NCBI GenBank assembly: GCA_052389435.1
Contig: JBQTIB010000196.1
Location: 1 to 23,150, forward strand
Direction of reading: 5' to 3'
DNA: 23,150 nt
From: JBQTKD01 sp052389435
GTDB lineage: Bacteria; Actinomycetota; Actinomycetes; Sporichthyales; Sporichthyaceae
How positions within the stretch are numbered: position 1 is the stretch's first letter; every line of letters starts with the position of its first letter. The notes below the pieces were generated by a model, which searched no databases, was not told where the DNA came from, and saw only the letters and a program-made list of their open reading frames with translations. Below are positions 1 to 6,454 of this stretch, one piece after another. The position numbers and the translations under genes were made by a program.

Positions 1-11
1 TCGGCCACTGT

Positions 12-64
12 CGAGGCCTTCCGGAGTCAGGTTGCTTGGTCGCTCCTGATCTTGGAAGGCCTCG
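12..64. repeat. Long inverted repeat / hairpin at the left edge
   Basis: An 11-bp perfect inverted repeat (12-22 CGAGGCCTTCC, 54-64 its complement) continues inward, after three G-T wobbles and one mismatch, into a 5-bp stem (27-31 with 45-49) around a 13-nt loop. No T-run follows on either side, so a standard intrinsic terminator is not obvious. It lies in the accessory segment beside insertion-sequence debris. It could be a terminator or subterminal structure of a mobile element. The structure is seen directly; the role is unknown. Confidence 0.6.
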
Positions 65-111
65 TCCCGTTCCCGGGCTCAGGCCGCTACCGCGAGTCGC
101 TCACCCCCACC

Positions 112-127
112 GCAGGTCGGAAGAGCC
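112..127 (-). mobile_element. Possible ISL3-type terminal repeat
   Basis: On the minus strand the sequence starting at 127 reads GGCTCTTCCGACCTGC. Terminal repeats of ISL3-family insertion sequences typically begin GGCTCTT. It sits where the IS3 transposase remnant stops being recognisable. It could therefore be the end of a second insertion sequence extending left out of the window. No transposase of that family is visible and the other end is not in the window, so this is a tentative call. Confidence 0.25.
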
Positions 128-390
128 GGTTTGACGGCTCAGCCGACTGACTAGAGCTCGGTTCTTGCAGTGCAGTGAAGCTGTTCGGCGGAACAGGACT
201 CGAGTCGGACAGGCCTCGTGCGAGCTCTCGTTGTTGACCAAGTCGACCCATTTGAAGGTCTCGATCATCTCGACGTGCTCGACTCCGCGCCACGGGCCCT
301 TGGGGGCGGATGAGCTCTGTCGTGTAGAGCCGATCTGGGACTCGGCCAGGGCCTTGTCATACGCCTCGGTCGGTTCCGTCGGCTCCGTGC
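128..390 (-). pseudogene. Degenerate IS3-family transposase (OrfB) C-terminal remnant
   Basis: Read on the minus strand, pieces of an IS3-family integrase-type (DDE) transposase appear in order but in different frames. YDKALAESQIG is at about 361-329, LYTTELIRP follows, then KGPWRGVEHVEMIETFKWVD at about 301-242, NNESSHEAC next, and finally a DSSPVPPNSF segment near 210. The family pattern is DNALAES-GLYKTELI-KGPWRG-EHVE-WVDWFN-ERLHE-PP-EFE, including the catalytic glutamate of the ALAES motif. At least three single-base shifts separate the blocks, and the WF of WVDWFN is changed to LV, so the gene is dead. The 5' two-thirds is missing: recognisable sequence begins just past the integrase stop codon. 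No functional transposase can be made. Confidence 0.78.
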
Positions 391-400
391 GGCGAGCGCC

Positions 401-1780
401 TCACCGACCAGTCTCAACGTCCAGCACCGGGTGCAGTGCTGTTGGACGCTGAGGCATCCTTGCGGCCAAGGCGGATGCGGCGAGCCTGTCGGACTCCGGG
501 AGCCATGCCGAGTAGACGCGCAGGGTTGTCGATCCACCTCCGCCGTGTCCGAGGCGGCCGGCGACGGTGCGCGGGTCCACGCCAGCGCCGATCAACTCAG
601 TGGCCGAGTAGTGACGCAGGGCGTGGAAGTGGGTCGTGATGCCGAGGCGCTTCGCCATCCGGCCGTAGCGCTGCGTCACTCCGTCCGGACGCACCGCACG
701 GCCACTGTCGGGGTCGTTGCTGAACACGAAGGCCGACGGCTCGAGTTCCACTCCAAGTTGGCGGCATCGTTCGGCACCTCGTTCATGATGCTCCGTCAGA
801 ACTGCAACAGTCTCGGGGTCGAGGCTCAGCACGCGACGCTGGTGAGTCTTGGTTTCCTTCTCCCACGTAGTGCCGCCGATCTGCCCAACGCTCCGACCAA
901 TCGTCACCGAGCCTCGTTCCAGGTCGATGTCGGACCACCGAAGGGCCGCCAGTTCACCGCGACGAGCGCCGGTCGTCATCGCCAGCCAGATCAAAGCACC
1001 CCAGTCTGGGTCTTCGAACGCGTTGGTCACAATCACCGCCGCCTCGGTTGGGGTCGGCGGCGAGGGATCGGGCGTAGAGATGGTGGGCGGCTCGACGAAC
1101 GAGATGGGGTTGATGGCGATCCACTGCCAGCGCACCGCCCGGTTCAGGGAGCTCTTCAGGATCGAGTGCACGACGCGGATGCTTCCGGACGACAGCGGCG
1201 TGCACACGTGATCCCGGCACTGGCGACGGCATGCTTCGCACTGCTTCGGACGAGCCGGAACGCAAGCCGCTCCCCTGTGCTCGTCGCACACGTGCTCGCC
1301 AGCGGTGCGGTGCTCCAGGTAGGCGCGGCCGCGGCAGTGTTCCCGGCAGCGGCGCAGCTGGACGTAGAGCGAGTCGATGATCTCTGCGTTGAGCTTGCCG
1401 ACCGGCAGCGTGCCGACGGTCGGCCGCAGATGCTTTTCGATTTTGCCGATGTAGCCGTTGCGCGTGGACTGTTCGACGTCGATCACTTCCAGCCATCGGT
1501 CGAACAGCTGGTCCATCGTCTGACCGGTCTTGGGGTTGCGTCGCTCGTCCACTTGGTTGACCAGCCGGGTCCGGACCCGCTCGGCTTCTCGGCGAGCTTC
1601 GCGCTCGGTGATGCCTCGGACGGAGACAAGCTCGGTGACCTCGTGGCGTTTGCCCGTGACCGGGTCGTAGCCGGTGAAGACCTTCACCCGCAGGTTGCCG
1701 CTGGGCAGTCGCTCGATCACGCCGCGAGGCCGCACCGACTTGCTGAAGGACCCCCTCGCGGATGCACGCGACGCGCTCAT
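401..1780 (-). CDS. int: Tyrosine site-specific integrase of an element at tRNA-Thr
   Basis: A 459-aa phage/ICE-type tyrosine recombinase that would integrate and excise the element at the neighbouring tRNA-Thr. Visible parts: an N-terminal arm-binding-like region (about 17-80), a SAM-like core-binding domain (about 85-225), and a catalytic domain (about 240-445). Catalytic residues are R273 (TGARRGEL), K311, H386-x-x-R389 (HALRH), H412 (LGH) and nucleophile Y423 (RVYSAW). All are present, so it should be active. A Cys/His-rich insertion (145-193, eight Cys and several His) interrupts the core-binding domain and looks zinc-binding. The frame stays open upstream through the tRNA to 1915. I chose ATG at 1780 because the longer start lies inside the tRNA; no good Shine-Dalgarno precedes 1780, so the start is the uncertain part. 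Base composition is less GC-rich than the core genes. Confidence 0.93.
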   Translation of the reverse strand: MSASRASARGSFSKSVRPRGVIERLPSGNLRVKVFTGYDPVTGKRHEVTELVSVRGITEREARREAERVRTRLVNQVDERRNPKTGQTMDQLFDRWLEVIDVEQSTRNGYIGKIEKHLRPTVGTLPVGKLNAEIIDSLYVQLRRCREHCRGRAYLEHRTAGEHVCDEHRGAACVPARPKQCEACRRQCRDHVCTPLSSGSIRVVHSILKSSLNRAVRWQWIAINPISFVEPPTISTPDPSPPTPTEAAVIVTNAFEDPDWGALIWLAMTTGARRGELAALRWSDIDLERGSVTIGRSVGQIGGTTWEKETKTHQRRVLSLDPETVAVLTEHHERGAERCRQLGVELEPSAFVFSNDPDSGRAVRPDGVTQRYGRMAKRLGITTHFHALRHYSATELIGAGVDPRTVAGRLGHGGGGSTTLRVYSAWLPESDRLAASALAARMPQRPTALHPVLDVETGR

Positions 1781-1820
1781 GGATCCACGGTAAATCAGTT
1801 GGATCCACATTTGGATCCAC
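1780..1820. repeat. Three TGGATCCAC palindromic repeats before int
   Basis: Copies of TGGATCCAC begin at 1780, 1800 and 1812 (spacings 20 and 12 bp). Each contains the 8-bp palindrome TGGATCCA. They lie between the integrase start and the tRNA 3' end, where tyrosine integrases and excisionases usually bind arm-type sites. The first copy overlaps the int start codon, so occupancy could also repress int. The repeats are seen directly; the binding role is inferred. Confidence 0.6.
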
Positions 1821-1830
1821 GTCGAGCTAT

Positions 1831-1847
1831 CGGAGCCGCTGGCTCCG
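1831..1847 (-). terminator. Short hairpin between tRNA-Thr and int
   Basis: A perfect 7-bp inverted repeat (1831-1837 with 1841-1847) around a 3-nt loop lies about 30 nt past the 3' CCA of the tRNA, on the strand of both tRNA and int. No T-run follows. It may end tRNA transcription or shape the 3' processing site; in either case it lies between the tRNA promoter and the integrase. Confidence 0.35.
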
Positions 1848-1876
1848 GGCTTCCAAGGCTTTGAGCTGCTCTTTTG

Positions 1877-1953
1877 TGGAGCCGCCTCGGGGAATCGAAC
1901 CCCGGACCTACGCATTACGAGTGCGTCGCTCTAACCGACTGAGCTAAGGCGGC
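1877..1953 (-). tRNA. thrT: tRNA-Thr (anticodon CGU)
   Basis: The minus strand folds as a full cloverleaf of 77 nt. The acceptor stem is GCCGCCT paired with AGGCGGC, and the D arm is GCTC/GAGC with a 9-nt loop. The anticodon arm is ACGCA/TGCGT with loop CTCGTAA (anticodon CGT, reading ACG). A 5-nt variable region follows, and the T arm is CGGGG/CCCCG with loop TTCGATT. The discriminator is U and the 3' CCA is encoded (1877-1879). The integrase gene starts 97 nt past the 3' end, so this tRNA is the probable attachment site of the left-hand element, which left the tRNA intact. Confidence 0.97.
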
Positions 1954-1986
1954 GTGCGGGCACAGACCTCGTCCCCGCCTCGGCAG

Positions 1987-1992
1987 ATCTTA
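1987..1992 (-). promoter_or_regulatory. Candidate -10 box of tRNA-Thr
   Basis: TAAGAT on the minus strand fits the actinobacterial -10 pattern TAnnnT and lies 33 bp before the mature tRNA 5' end, giving a short leader. No convincing -35 box is seen 16-18 bp upstream. Confidence 0.4.
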
Positions 1993-2140
1993 GGGGAAGG
2001 CGGGGGTCGCTCGCCGACCGGCTGGGTGCAAACGAACGCCCTCGGCAACTGGCCGGTAGCTCGCATCGGACTTTGCGGACAGACTGGGCATCTCGTCCTG
2101 GGCGCTCGACGGCGCGCACCCCGGCACTGTGCCACCGCCC

Positions 2141-2146
2141 GGAGGA
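2141..2146 (+). promoter_or_regulatory. Shine-Dalgarno that fixes the lipoprotein start
   Basis: GGAGGA lies 9 nt before ATG 2156. It rules out the longer GTG start at 2129, which would place this site inside the coding region and put extra residues before the signal peptide. Confidence 0.7.
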
Positions 2147-2155
2147 CAGCCGCCC

Positions 2156-3673
2156 ATGCCCCGCACCCTCTCCCGCCGACCTCGACGCCTGGCTCCGGCC
2201 GTGCTCGTCGCCACGTCGCTGCTGCTCGCCGGCTGCGGCTCGCGGCTGAGCGCCGAGGAGCTGCGTCCGGCGGGCGCCGCGACGGTCTCGCTGGACCAGG
2301 CCTCTCGCGACGCCCTGAAGTCGCTCGCGTCGCCCGCGGGCCCGGCGGCGCAGAAGCCCTCGACGACCGGCGGCAGCGCGGTGCAGTCCGACGCGCCCGC
2401 GGCCACGACGCCGCGCGCCTCGCCGCGGGCCGGCAACGCCTCGGTCACCGCCACCGGAGGCGCCGCCGCCGCGACCGGTACTTCGGCCGGTCGGACCGCG
2501 GCGACGACGGCGGCGCCCGCTGCCGTGGCCACGACCGCCCGGACCTGCACCGGCCGGGAGGCGCCGATCTCGCTCGGCCAGGTGGGGACGTTCAGCGGCG
2601 TGGGCGGCGCGATCACGGCCAGCGCGCGTACGGCCCTGGCGGTGTGGGCGAAGGCGGTCAACGACCGCGGCGGCATCGCCTGCCACCCCGTCACGCTGAC
2701 GGTGATCGACGACGGCATGGACCCGGCCAAGACCTCGGCGGCGGTCGCGACGCTGGTGTCCAAGCATCGCGTGGTCGCCCTCGTCGGCACGGTGGCCCCC
2801 GCCACCCTCAACGGTCTGCTCGACGGGGTGGAGAAGGCCCGCATCCCGGTGGTCGGCGGCGACGGCGTCGGCCGGGAGTGGAACGCCAACAGGTGGCTGT
2901 TTCCGCAGGGCTCGAGCTTCGAACCGGTCATCGAGGAACGGCTGCGCTACGCCGTCGGCATGGGCAAGGCCAAGATCGGCCTGCTCTACTGCGTCGAGGC
3001 CGGCGCCTGCACCGAGGTCGCGGAGGTCGCCCCGAAGCTGGCCAAGCAGGCGGGCGCCGAGATCGTGTCGAGCACGCCGGTCTCGATCACGCAGACCGAC
3101 TTCACCGCGCAGTGCCAGAACGCGAAGAACGCCGGCGCACAGGCGCTGCTGCTCGGCGTCGACGGCTCCAGCATCGGCCGCGTCGCGCGTTCCTGCGCGT
3201 CGCTGGGCTACCGGCCGCTGCTCATCGCCAACGGTCTGCTGATCAGCGCGACCCAGGCCGCCGACCCCGGCATCCGCGCCAACCAGCTGCTGACCACCAC
3301 CGCCAACGCGCCCTGGCTGAAGACGGACACCCCCGGCCAGCGGGAGTTCGCCGCGGCCATGGGCCGCTACGCCCCCACCGCCGGGCTCGACGCCGCGGCG
3401 ATGGTCGCGTGGTCGGCCGGGAAACTCTTCGAGGCGGCCATCGCCCGGCTCGGCGCCGCCGCCGCAGGCTCGGTCACCACCCAGGACGTGCTCGCGGGGC
3501 TGGGCAAGATCCGAGGCGAAACCCTCGACGGGCTGGCGGCGCCGATCGCCTTCAGCCCCGGGCAGGAGGGTGCACCCGTCGTGGGGTGCGCGTTCGTCGA
3601 ACTGCTGACAACGGAGGGCTGGACCGCCCCGGAGGGCAGCAAACCCGTGTGCGCCGCCAAGCGCCGGCCCTAG
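2156..3673 (+). CDS. ABC-type substrate-binding lipoprotein, Leu/Ile/Val-binding (Peripla_BP_6) type
   Basis: A 505-aa exported solute-binding protein. The N terminus has twin-Arg-rich residues, a hydrophobic stretch and the lipobox LLAGC, with acylated Cys27, so it is a membrane-anchored lipoprotein. A low-complexity Ala/Thr/Pro-rich spacer of about 70 residues (60-130) is followed by a two-lobed type I periplasmic-binding fold. The fold starts at ISLGQVGTFSG and shows the family-like NDRGGIACHPVTL segment and a DGMDPAKT segment. Such proteins deliver branched-chain amino acids, amides or other small organic molecules to an ABC importer. No permease or ATPase gene is adjacent, and it faces the convergent acyl-CoA dehydrogenase-like gene, so it is an orphan binding or sensing protein and its ligand is unknown. 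Several Cys in the binding domain suggest disulfides. Confidence 0.88.
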   Translation: MPRTLSRRPRRLAPAVLVATSLLLAGCGSRLSAEELRPAGAATVSLDQASRDALKSLASPAGPAAQKPSTTGGSAVQSDAPAATTPRASPRAGNASVTATGGAAAATGTSAGRTAATTAAPAAVATTARTCTGREAPISLGQVGTFSGVGGAITASARTALAVWAKAVNDRGGIACHPVTLTVIDDGMDPAKTSAAVATLVSKHRVVALVGTVAPATLNGLLDGVEKARIPVVGGDGVGREWNANRWLFPQGSSFEPVIEERLRYAVGMGKAKIGLLYCVEAGACTEVAEVAPKLAKQAGAEIVSSTPVSITQTDFTAQCQNAKNAGAQALLLGVDGSSIGRVARSCASLGYRPLLIANGLLISATQAADPGIRANQLLTTTANAPWLKTDTPGQREFAAAMGRYAPTAGLDAAAMVAWSAGKLFEAAIARLGAAAAGSVTTQDVLAGLGKIRGETLDGLAAPIAFSPGQEGAPVVGCAFVELLTTEGWTAPEGSKPVCAAKRRP

Positions 3674-3702
3674 CCAGGAGCCTGGCCAGGGCCGTGGACG
3701 AC

Positions 3703-3717
3703 CGCACCGACGGTGCG
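3703..3717. terminator. Inverted repeat between convergent genes
   Basis: CGCACCG and its complement flank a single A, directly abutting the stop codon of the minus-strand gene at 3718 and 30 nt past the plus-strand stop. As RNA it could form a stem of 5-6 bp. A second small repeat (CCAGG-AG-CCTGG, 3674-3685) lies beside it. There is no T-run. This is a weak bidirectional terminator candidate. Confidence 0.35.
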
Positions 3718-4959
3718 TCACATCGCGTCGTAGGCGCCCAGTGGATCCCAGTCGGGGTTGGCCAGCATCGCGTGCAGGGCCCGCCGCCGGACTCCCGCGT
3801 TGCCGCCGGCGAAGATCGGCAGCACGAGGGCGTCCTGCAGCAGTCCGTTGAGCGGATCCCGCAGGTCGTAGCTCTCCACGCCCACCACCCGCATCAGATC
3901 GGTGATCACGCGCACGGCGGTTTCGGAGGCGAAGACCTTCGCGTGGTGGGCGAGTTCGGGCGCTGCGGGCGAACCGGCGTCGGCGGCGCAGCAGGCCCGC
4001 CAGCCGATCGCGCGCACGGTTTCGATCGCCGTCTTGGCGTCGGCGAGCGCGTAGCCCACCGCCTGGTGGTCGAGGATCGGCACCGCGCCGCCGCGGTACT
4101 CGGTGCGGGCGAACTCGAGGGCGTGCGCGAAGGCGGTGCGCATCAGCGCGGCCGCGACGCTGGCCACCAGCGCCGAGGCGCCCAGGAAGCTCGCGCCCGC
4201 CAGCCGCAGCCCGCCGCCCTCCTCCCCGAGGACGTTCCCGACCGGAGCCCGCACGCCGGCGAGGGTGAACTCCGGGAGCAGGTGGGCCGGGTAGCCGGGC
4301 GAGTGGATCACCCGTTCCAGCCGCAGGTCGAACGGCTTCTCCACCGCGATCATCGAAATCCCGCGATCGGCGGGCGCGTCGGGATCGGTGCGGGCCACGA
4401 CGCACAGCAGGTCGGCACCGGAGCCGTCCCAGCCGGTGGCGGGGACCCACTTCTTGGTTCCGGTGATCACCCAGTCGCCGCCGTCGCGAACGGCGCGGGT
4501 GCGCACGCCCTCCCCGGGCGGGTGCGAGGCGGCGTTCGCGCTGCCGCCCGGCTCGGTGGAGCAGAACCCCGCCAGCGGCGCACCGCCGGTCTCCAGGAAC
4601 GGTGCGAGCAGACGCTTCTGCTGTTCGGGCGTGCCGCCGATCAGCACGGGCTGCAGGCCGAGCACGGTCGCGAACAGCGTCAGGGCGACGCTCGGGTTCT
4701 CGCCGTAGAACTCCTCGAGCAGCACCGCGGAGTCGATCAGACTCTCCGCGTCGCCGCCGACGGCCCGCGGCAGGCACGCCCGCAGGTAGCCGTCGGCGAC
4801 GAGCCGTTCGTAGATCGGACGTGTGGCCGCGAAGCGTTCCTCGGGCGTCGGCAGGCCTTCGGCGTCGGCCCGGGCGTCGCGCAGCTCCCCGCGGGCGATC
4901 CGGCGCGCCCGCTCCCGCAGCTCGCGCTGCCCGGTCGTCAGTTCGAAGCTCATGCCCAT
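3718..4959 (-). CDS. Acyl-CoA dehydrogenase-fold flavoprotein lacking the usual catalytic Glu
   Basis: A 413-aa ACAD-family protein. The all-alpha N-terminal domain is at about 1-125. The FAD/substrate mid-domain holds CSTEPGGS (133-140) and GTKKWVPATG (167-176), and the C-terminal helical domain follows. Canonical members oxidise acyl-CoA thioesters to enoyl-CoA, using a Glu in a YEGT-like loop as base. Here that loop reads PIFAGGNAGVRRR (381-393), with Ala384 at the Glu position. The alternative Glu position of isovaleryl/long-chain enzymes (the DLER-like site) reads LRLAGAS. The enzyme may therefore be an oxygenase-type or divergent member, or may use another base. ATG 4959 is chosen because GGAGG lies 6 nt upstream. 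It is 130 nt downstream of the FAD oxidase on the same strand and may share its transcript. Confidence 0.85.
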   Translation of the reverse strand: MGMSFELTTGQRELRERARRIARGELRDARADAEGLPTPEERFAATRPIYERLVADGYLRACLPRAVGGDAESLIDSAVLLEEFYGENPSVALTLFATVLGLQPVLIGGTPEQQKRLLAPFLETGGAPLAGFCSTEPGGSANAASHPPGEGVRTRAVRDGGDWVITGTKKWVPATGWDGSGADLLCVVARTDPDAPADRGISMIAVEKPFDLRLERVIHSPGYPAHLLPEFTLAGVRAPVGNVLGEEGGGLRLAGASFLGASALVASVAAALMRTAFAHALEFARTEYRGGAVPILDHQAVGYALADAKTAIETVRAIGWRACCAADAGSPAAPELAHHAKVFASETAVRVITDLMRVVGVESYDLRDPLNGLLQDALVLPIFAGGNAGVRRRALHAMLANPDWDPLGAYDAM

Positions 4960-4965
4960 GGCGAA

Positions 4966-4970
4966 CCTCC
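4966..4970 (-). promoter_or_regulatory. Shine-Dalgarno of the acyl-CoA dehydrogenase-like gene
   Basis: GGAGG on the minus strand is 6 nt before ATG 4959. It excludes the upstream in-frame ATG at 5073, whose extra 38 residues are not ACAD-like. Confidence 0.65.
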
Positions 4971-5089
4971 CGAGGACAGTCCTACACCTCCGCGTCCCCG
5001 TGCCGCACTCCCCTTGGCCGCCGACCACCCGCCGCCCGAGGTGCCCCGGTTCCGAGCTCACCGGCGCCGTCATCTGACCCGGAGTGCGG

Positions 5090-6454
5090 CTAGACGATGA
5101 CGCCGGGGTTCAGGATGCCCAGCGGGTCGAACGCCGCCTTGATGCGTGCGGTCAGGGCGAGCACGTCCTCGCCGACCTGGTCGATCAACCACGGTCGTTT
5201 GAGGGTGCCGACGCCGTGCTCGCCCGTGATGGTGCCGCCGAGGGAGATCGCGAGGTCCATGATCTCGCCGAAGGCCTGCTCCCCCGCGGCGATCGACGTC
5301 GGGTTCGTCGGGTCGACGATCAGCAGTGGGTGGGTGTTGCCGTCGCCGGCGTGCGCGATCAGCGCGATCTCGACCCCGTTCGCGGTGCCGATGCGGTGCA
5401 CGCCGTCGACGAGGTCCGGCAGCCGCGGCAGCGGTACGCCGACGTCCTCGAGCAGCAGGCGCCCGCGCCGTTCGGCTGCCGGAATGGCGGTGCGGCGGGC
5501 GACGACGAACGCGGCGCCCTCCTCCGGGTCGGCGGTGGCGACCACCTCGGTGGCGCCGCACTTTTCGAAGATCTCGACCATCGCGGCGAGTTCGCGCTCG
5601 CCCGCCGCCCCTCCGGCGTCGGTCTGGGCCACCAGCAGGGCGGCGGCGGAGCGGTCCAGGCCCATCTTCAGTACGTCCTCCACCGCATTGATCGCGACCG
5701 AGTCCATGTCCTCCAGCATCGCCGGACGCATCGTCGAGGTGCCCGACAGGACCGCCGCAGTGGCGGCGGAGTCGGTGGCGAACATCGCGACGGCCGTCGC
5801 GGCCGGCGGCTGCGCGGGAAGCAGACGCAGCGTCACTTCCGTGACCACGCCGAGGATTCCCTCGCTGCCGACCATCAGCTTCACCAGCGAGAGTCCCGCG
5901 GTGTCCTTGAGCAGCACGCCGCCGAGCCGGATCGCAGTGCCGTCGGCCAGCACGACCTCCAACGCCAGGACGTAGTCCGAGGTCACGCCGTACTTGACGC
6001 AGCACAGACCGCCGGCGTTGGTGGCGACGTTCCCGCCGATCGAACAGATCTCGAACGAGGACGGGTCCGGCGGATACCAGAGCCCGGCCGCGGCGACGGC
6101 GGCCTTCACCTCGGCGTTGAGCAGGCCGGGCTGCACGACGGCGGTCCGCGTGACCGGGTCCACCGCGATCGAGCGCATTCGCTCGGTGCACAGCACGATC
6201 CCGTCCGAGCGTGCGGTGCTGCCGCCGGACAGCGAGGTGCCGGCGCCGCGGGTGATCACCGGCACCCGGTGGGCGCTGGCCCAGCGCAGCGCCGTCTGCA
6301 CGTGGGCGGTGGACTCGGCGCGCACGACCGCCAGCGGCACTCCCGCGGCCGGGTCGAAGGCCCGGTCCATGCGGTACTTCTCGACTCGGTCCGCATCCGA
6401 GATCACCACCTCGGAGCCGAGCGCGGCGACCAGGTCGGCCACCGGCGTCAGCAC
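5090..6454 (-). CDS. FAD-linked oxidase, GlcD / D-lactate dehydrogenase family
   Basis: A 454-aa flavoprotein of the glycolate oxidase subunit D / D-2-hydroxyacid dehydrogenase group. It oxidises a 2-hydroxy acid such as D-lactate or glycolate to the 2-oxo acid. The PCMH-type FAD domain shows ITRGAGTSLSGG (67-78), DPSSFEICSIGGNVATNAGG (130-149) and KYGVTSDYV (154-162). The C-terminal FAD-oxidase domain carries HAGDGNTH (368-375) and GEHGVG (411-416), the motifs for the active-site metal and acid binding. The length is normal for the family. GTG 6454 is preceded by GGAGGG, and the first bases GTGCTGA overlap the stop of the upstream hydrolase by 7 nt, so translation is probably coupled. The exact substrate is not determinable. 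It lacks the C-terminal iron-sulfur domain of the long fused enzymes. Confidence 0.9.
   Translation of the reverse strand: MLTPVADLVAALGSEVVISDADRVEKYRMDRAFDPAAGVPLAVVRAESTAHVQTALRWASAHRVPVITRGAGTSLSGGSTARSDGIVLCTERMRSIAVDPVTRTAVVQPGLLNAEVKAAVAAAGLWYPPDPSSFEICSIGGNVATNAGGLCCVKYGVTSDYVLALEVVLADGTAIRLGGVLLKDTAGLSLVKLMVGSEGILGVVTEVTLRLLPAQPPAATAVAMFATDSAATAAVLSGTSTMRPAMLEDMDSVAINAVEDVLKMGLDRSAAALLVAQTDAGGAAGERELAAMVEIFEKCGATEVVATADPEEGAAFVVARRTAIPAAERRGRLLLEDVGVPLPRLPDLVDGVHRIGTANGVEIALIAHAGDGNTHPLLIVDPTNPTSIAAGEQAFGEIMDLAISLGGTITGEHGVGTLKRPWLIDQVGEDVLALTARIKAAFDPLGILNPGVIV

Noticed and set aside
1781..1915. N-terminal extension of the integrase to 1915
   Set aside because: It would begin inside the tRNA and translates the attachment region; no family similarity in the extra residues.
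4960..5089. Possible small gene between the oxidase and the ACAD-like gene
   Set aside because: The only frame is an upstream extension of the ACAD-like gene, excluded by its Shine-Dalgarno.
1954..5100. A very long plus-strand open frame (about 1048 codons)
   Set aside because: It overlaps the lipoprotein, the acyl-CoA dehydrogenase-like gene and others in another frame, is Arg/Gly-rich without domains, and is a GC-bias shadow.
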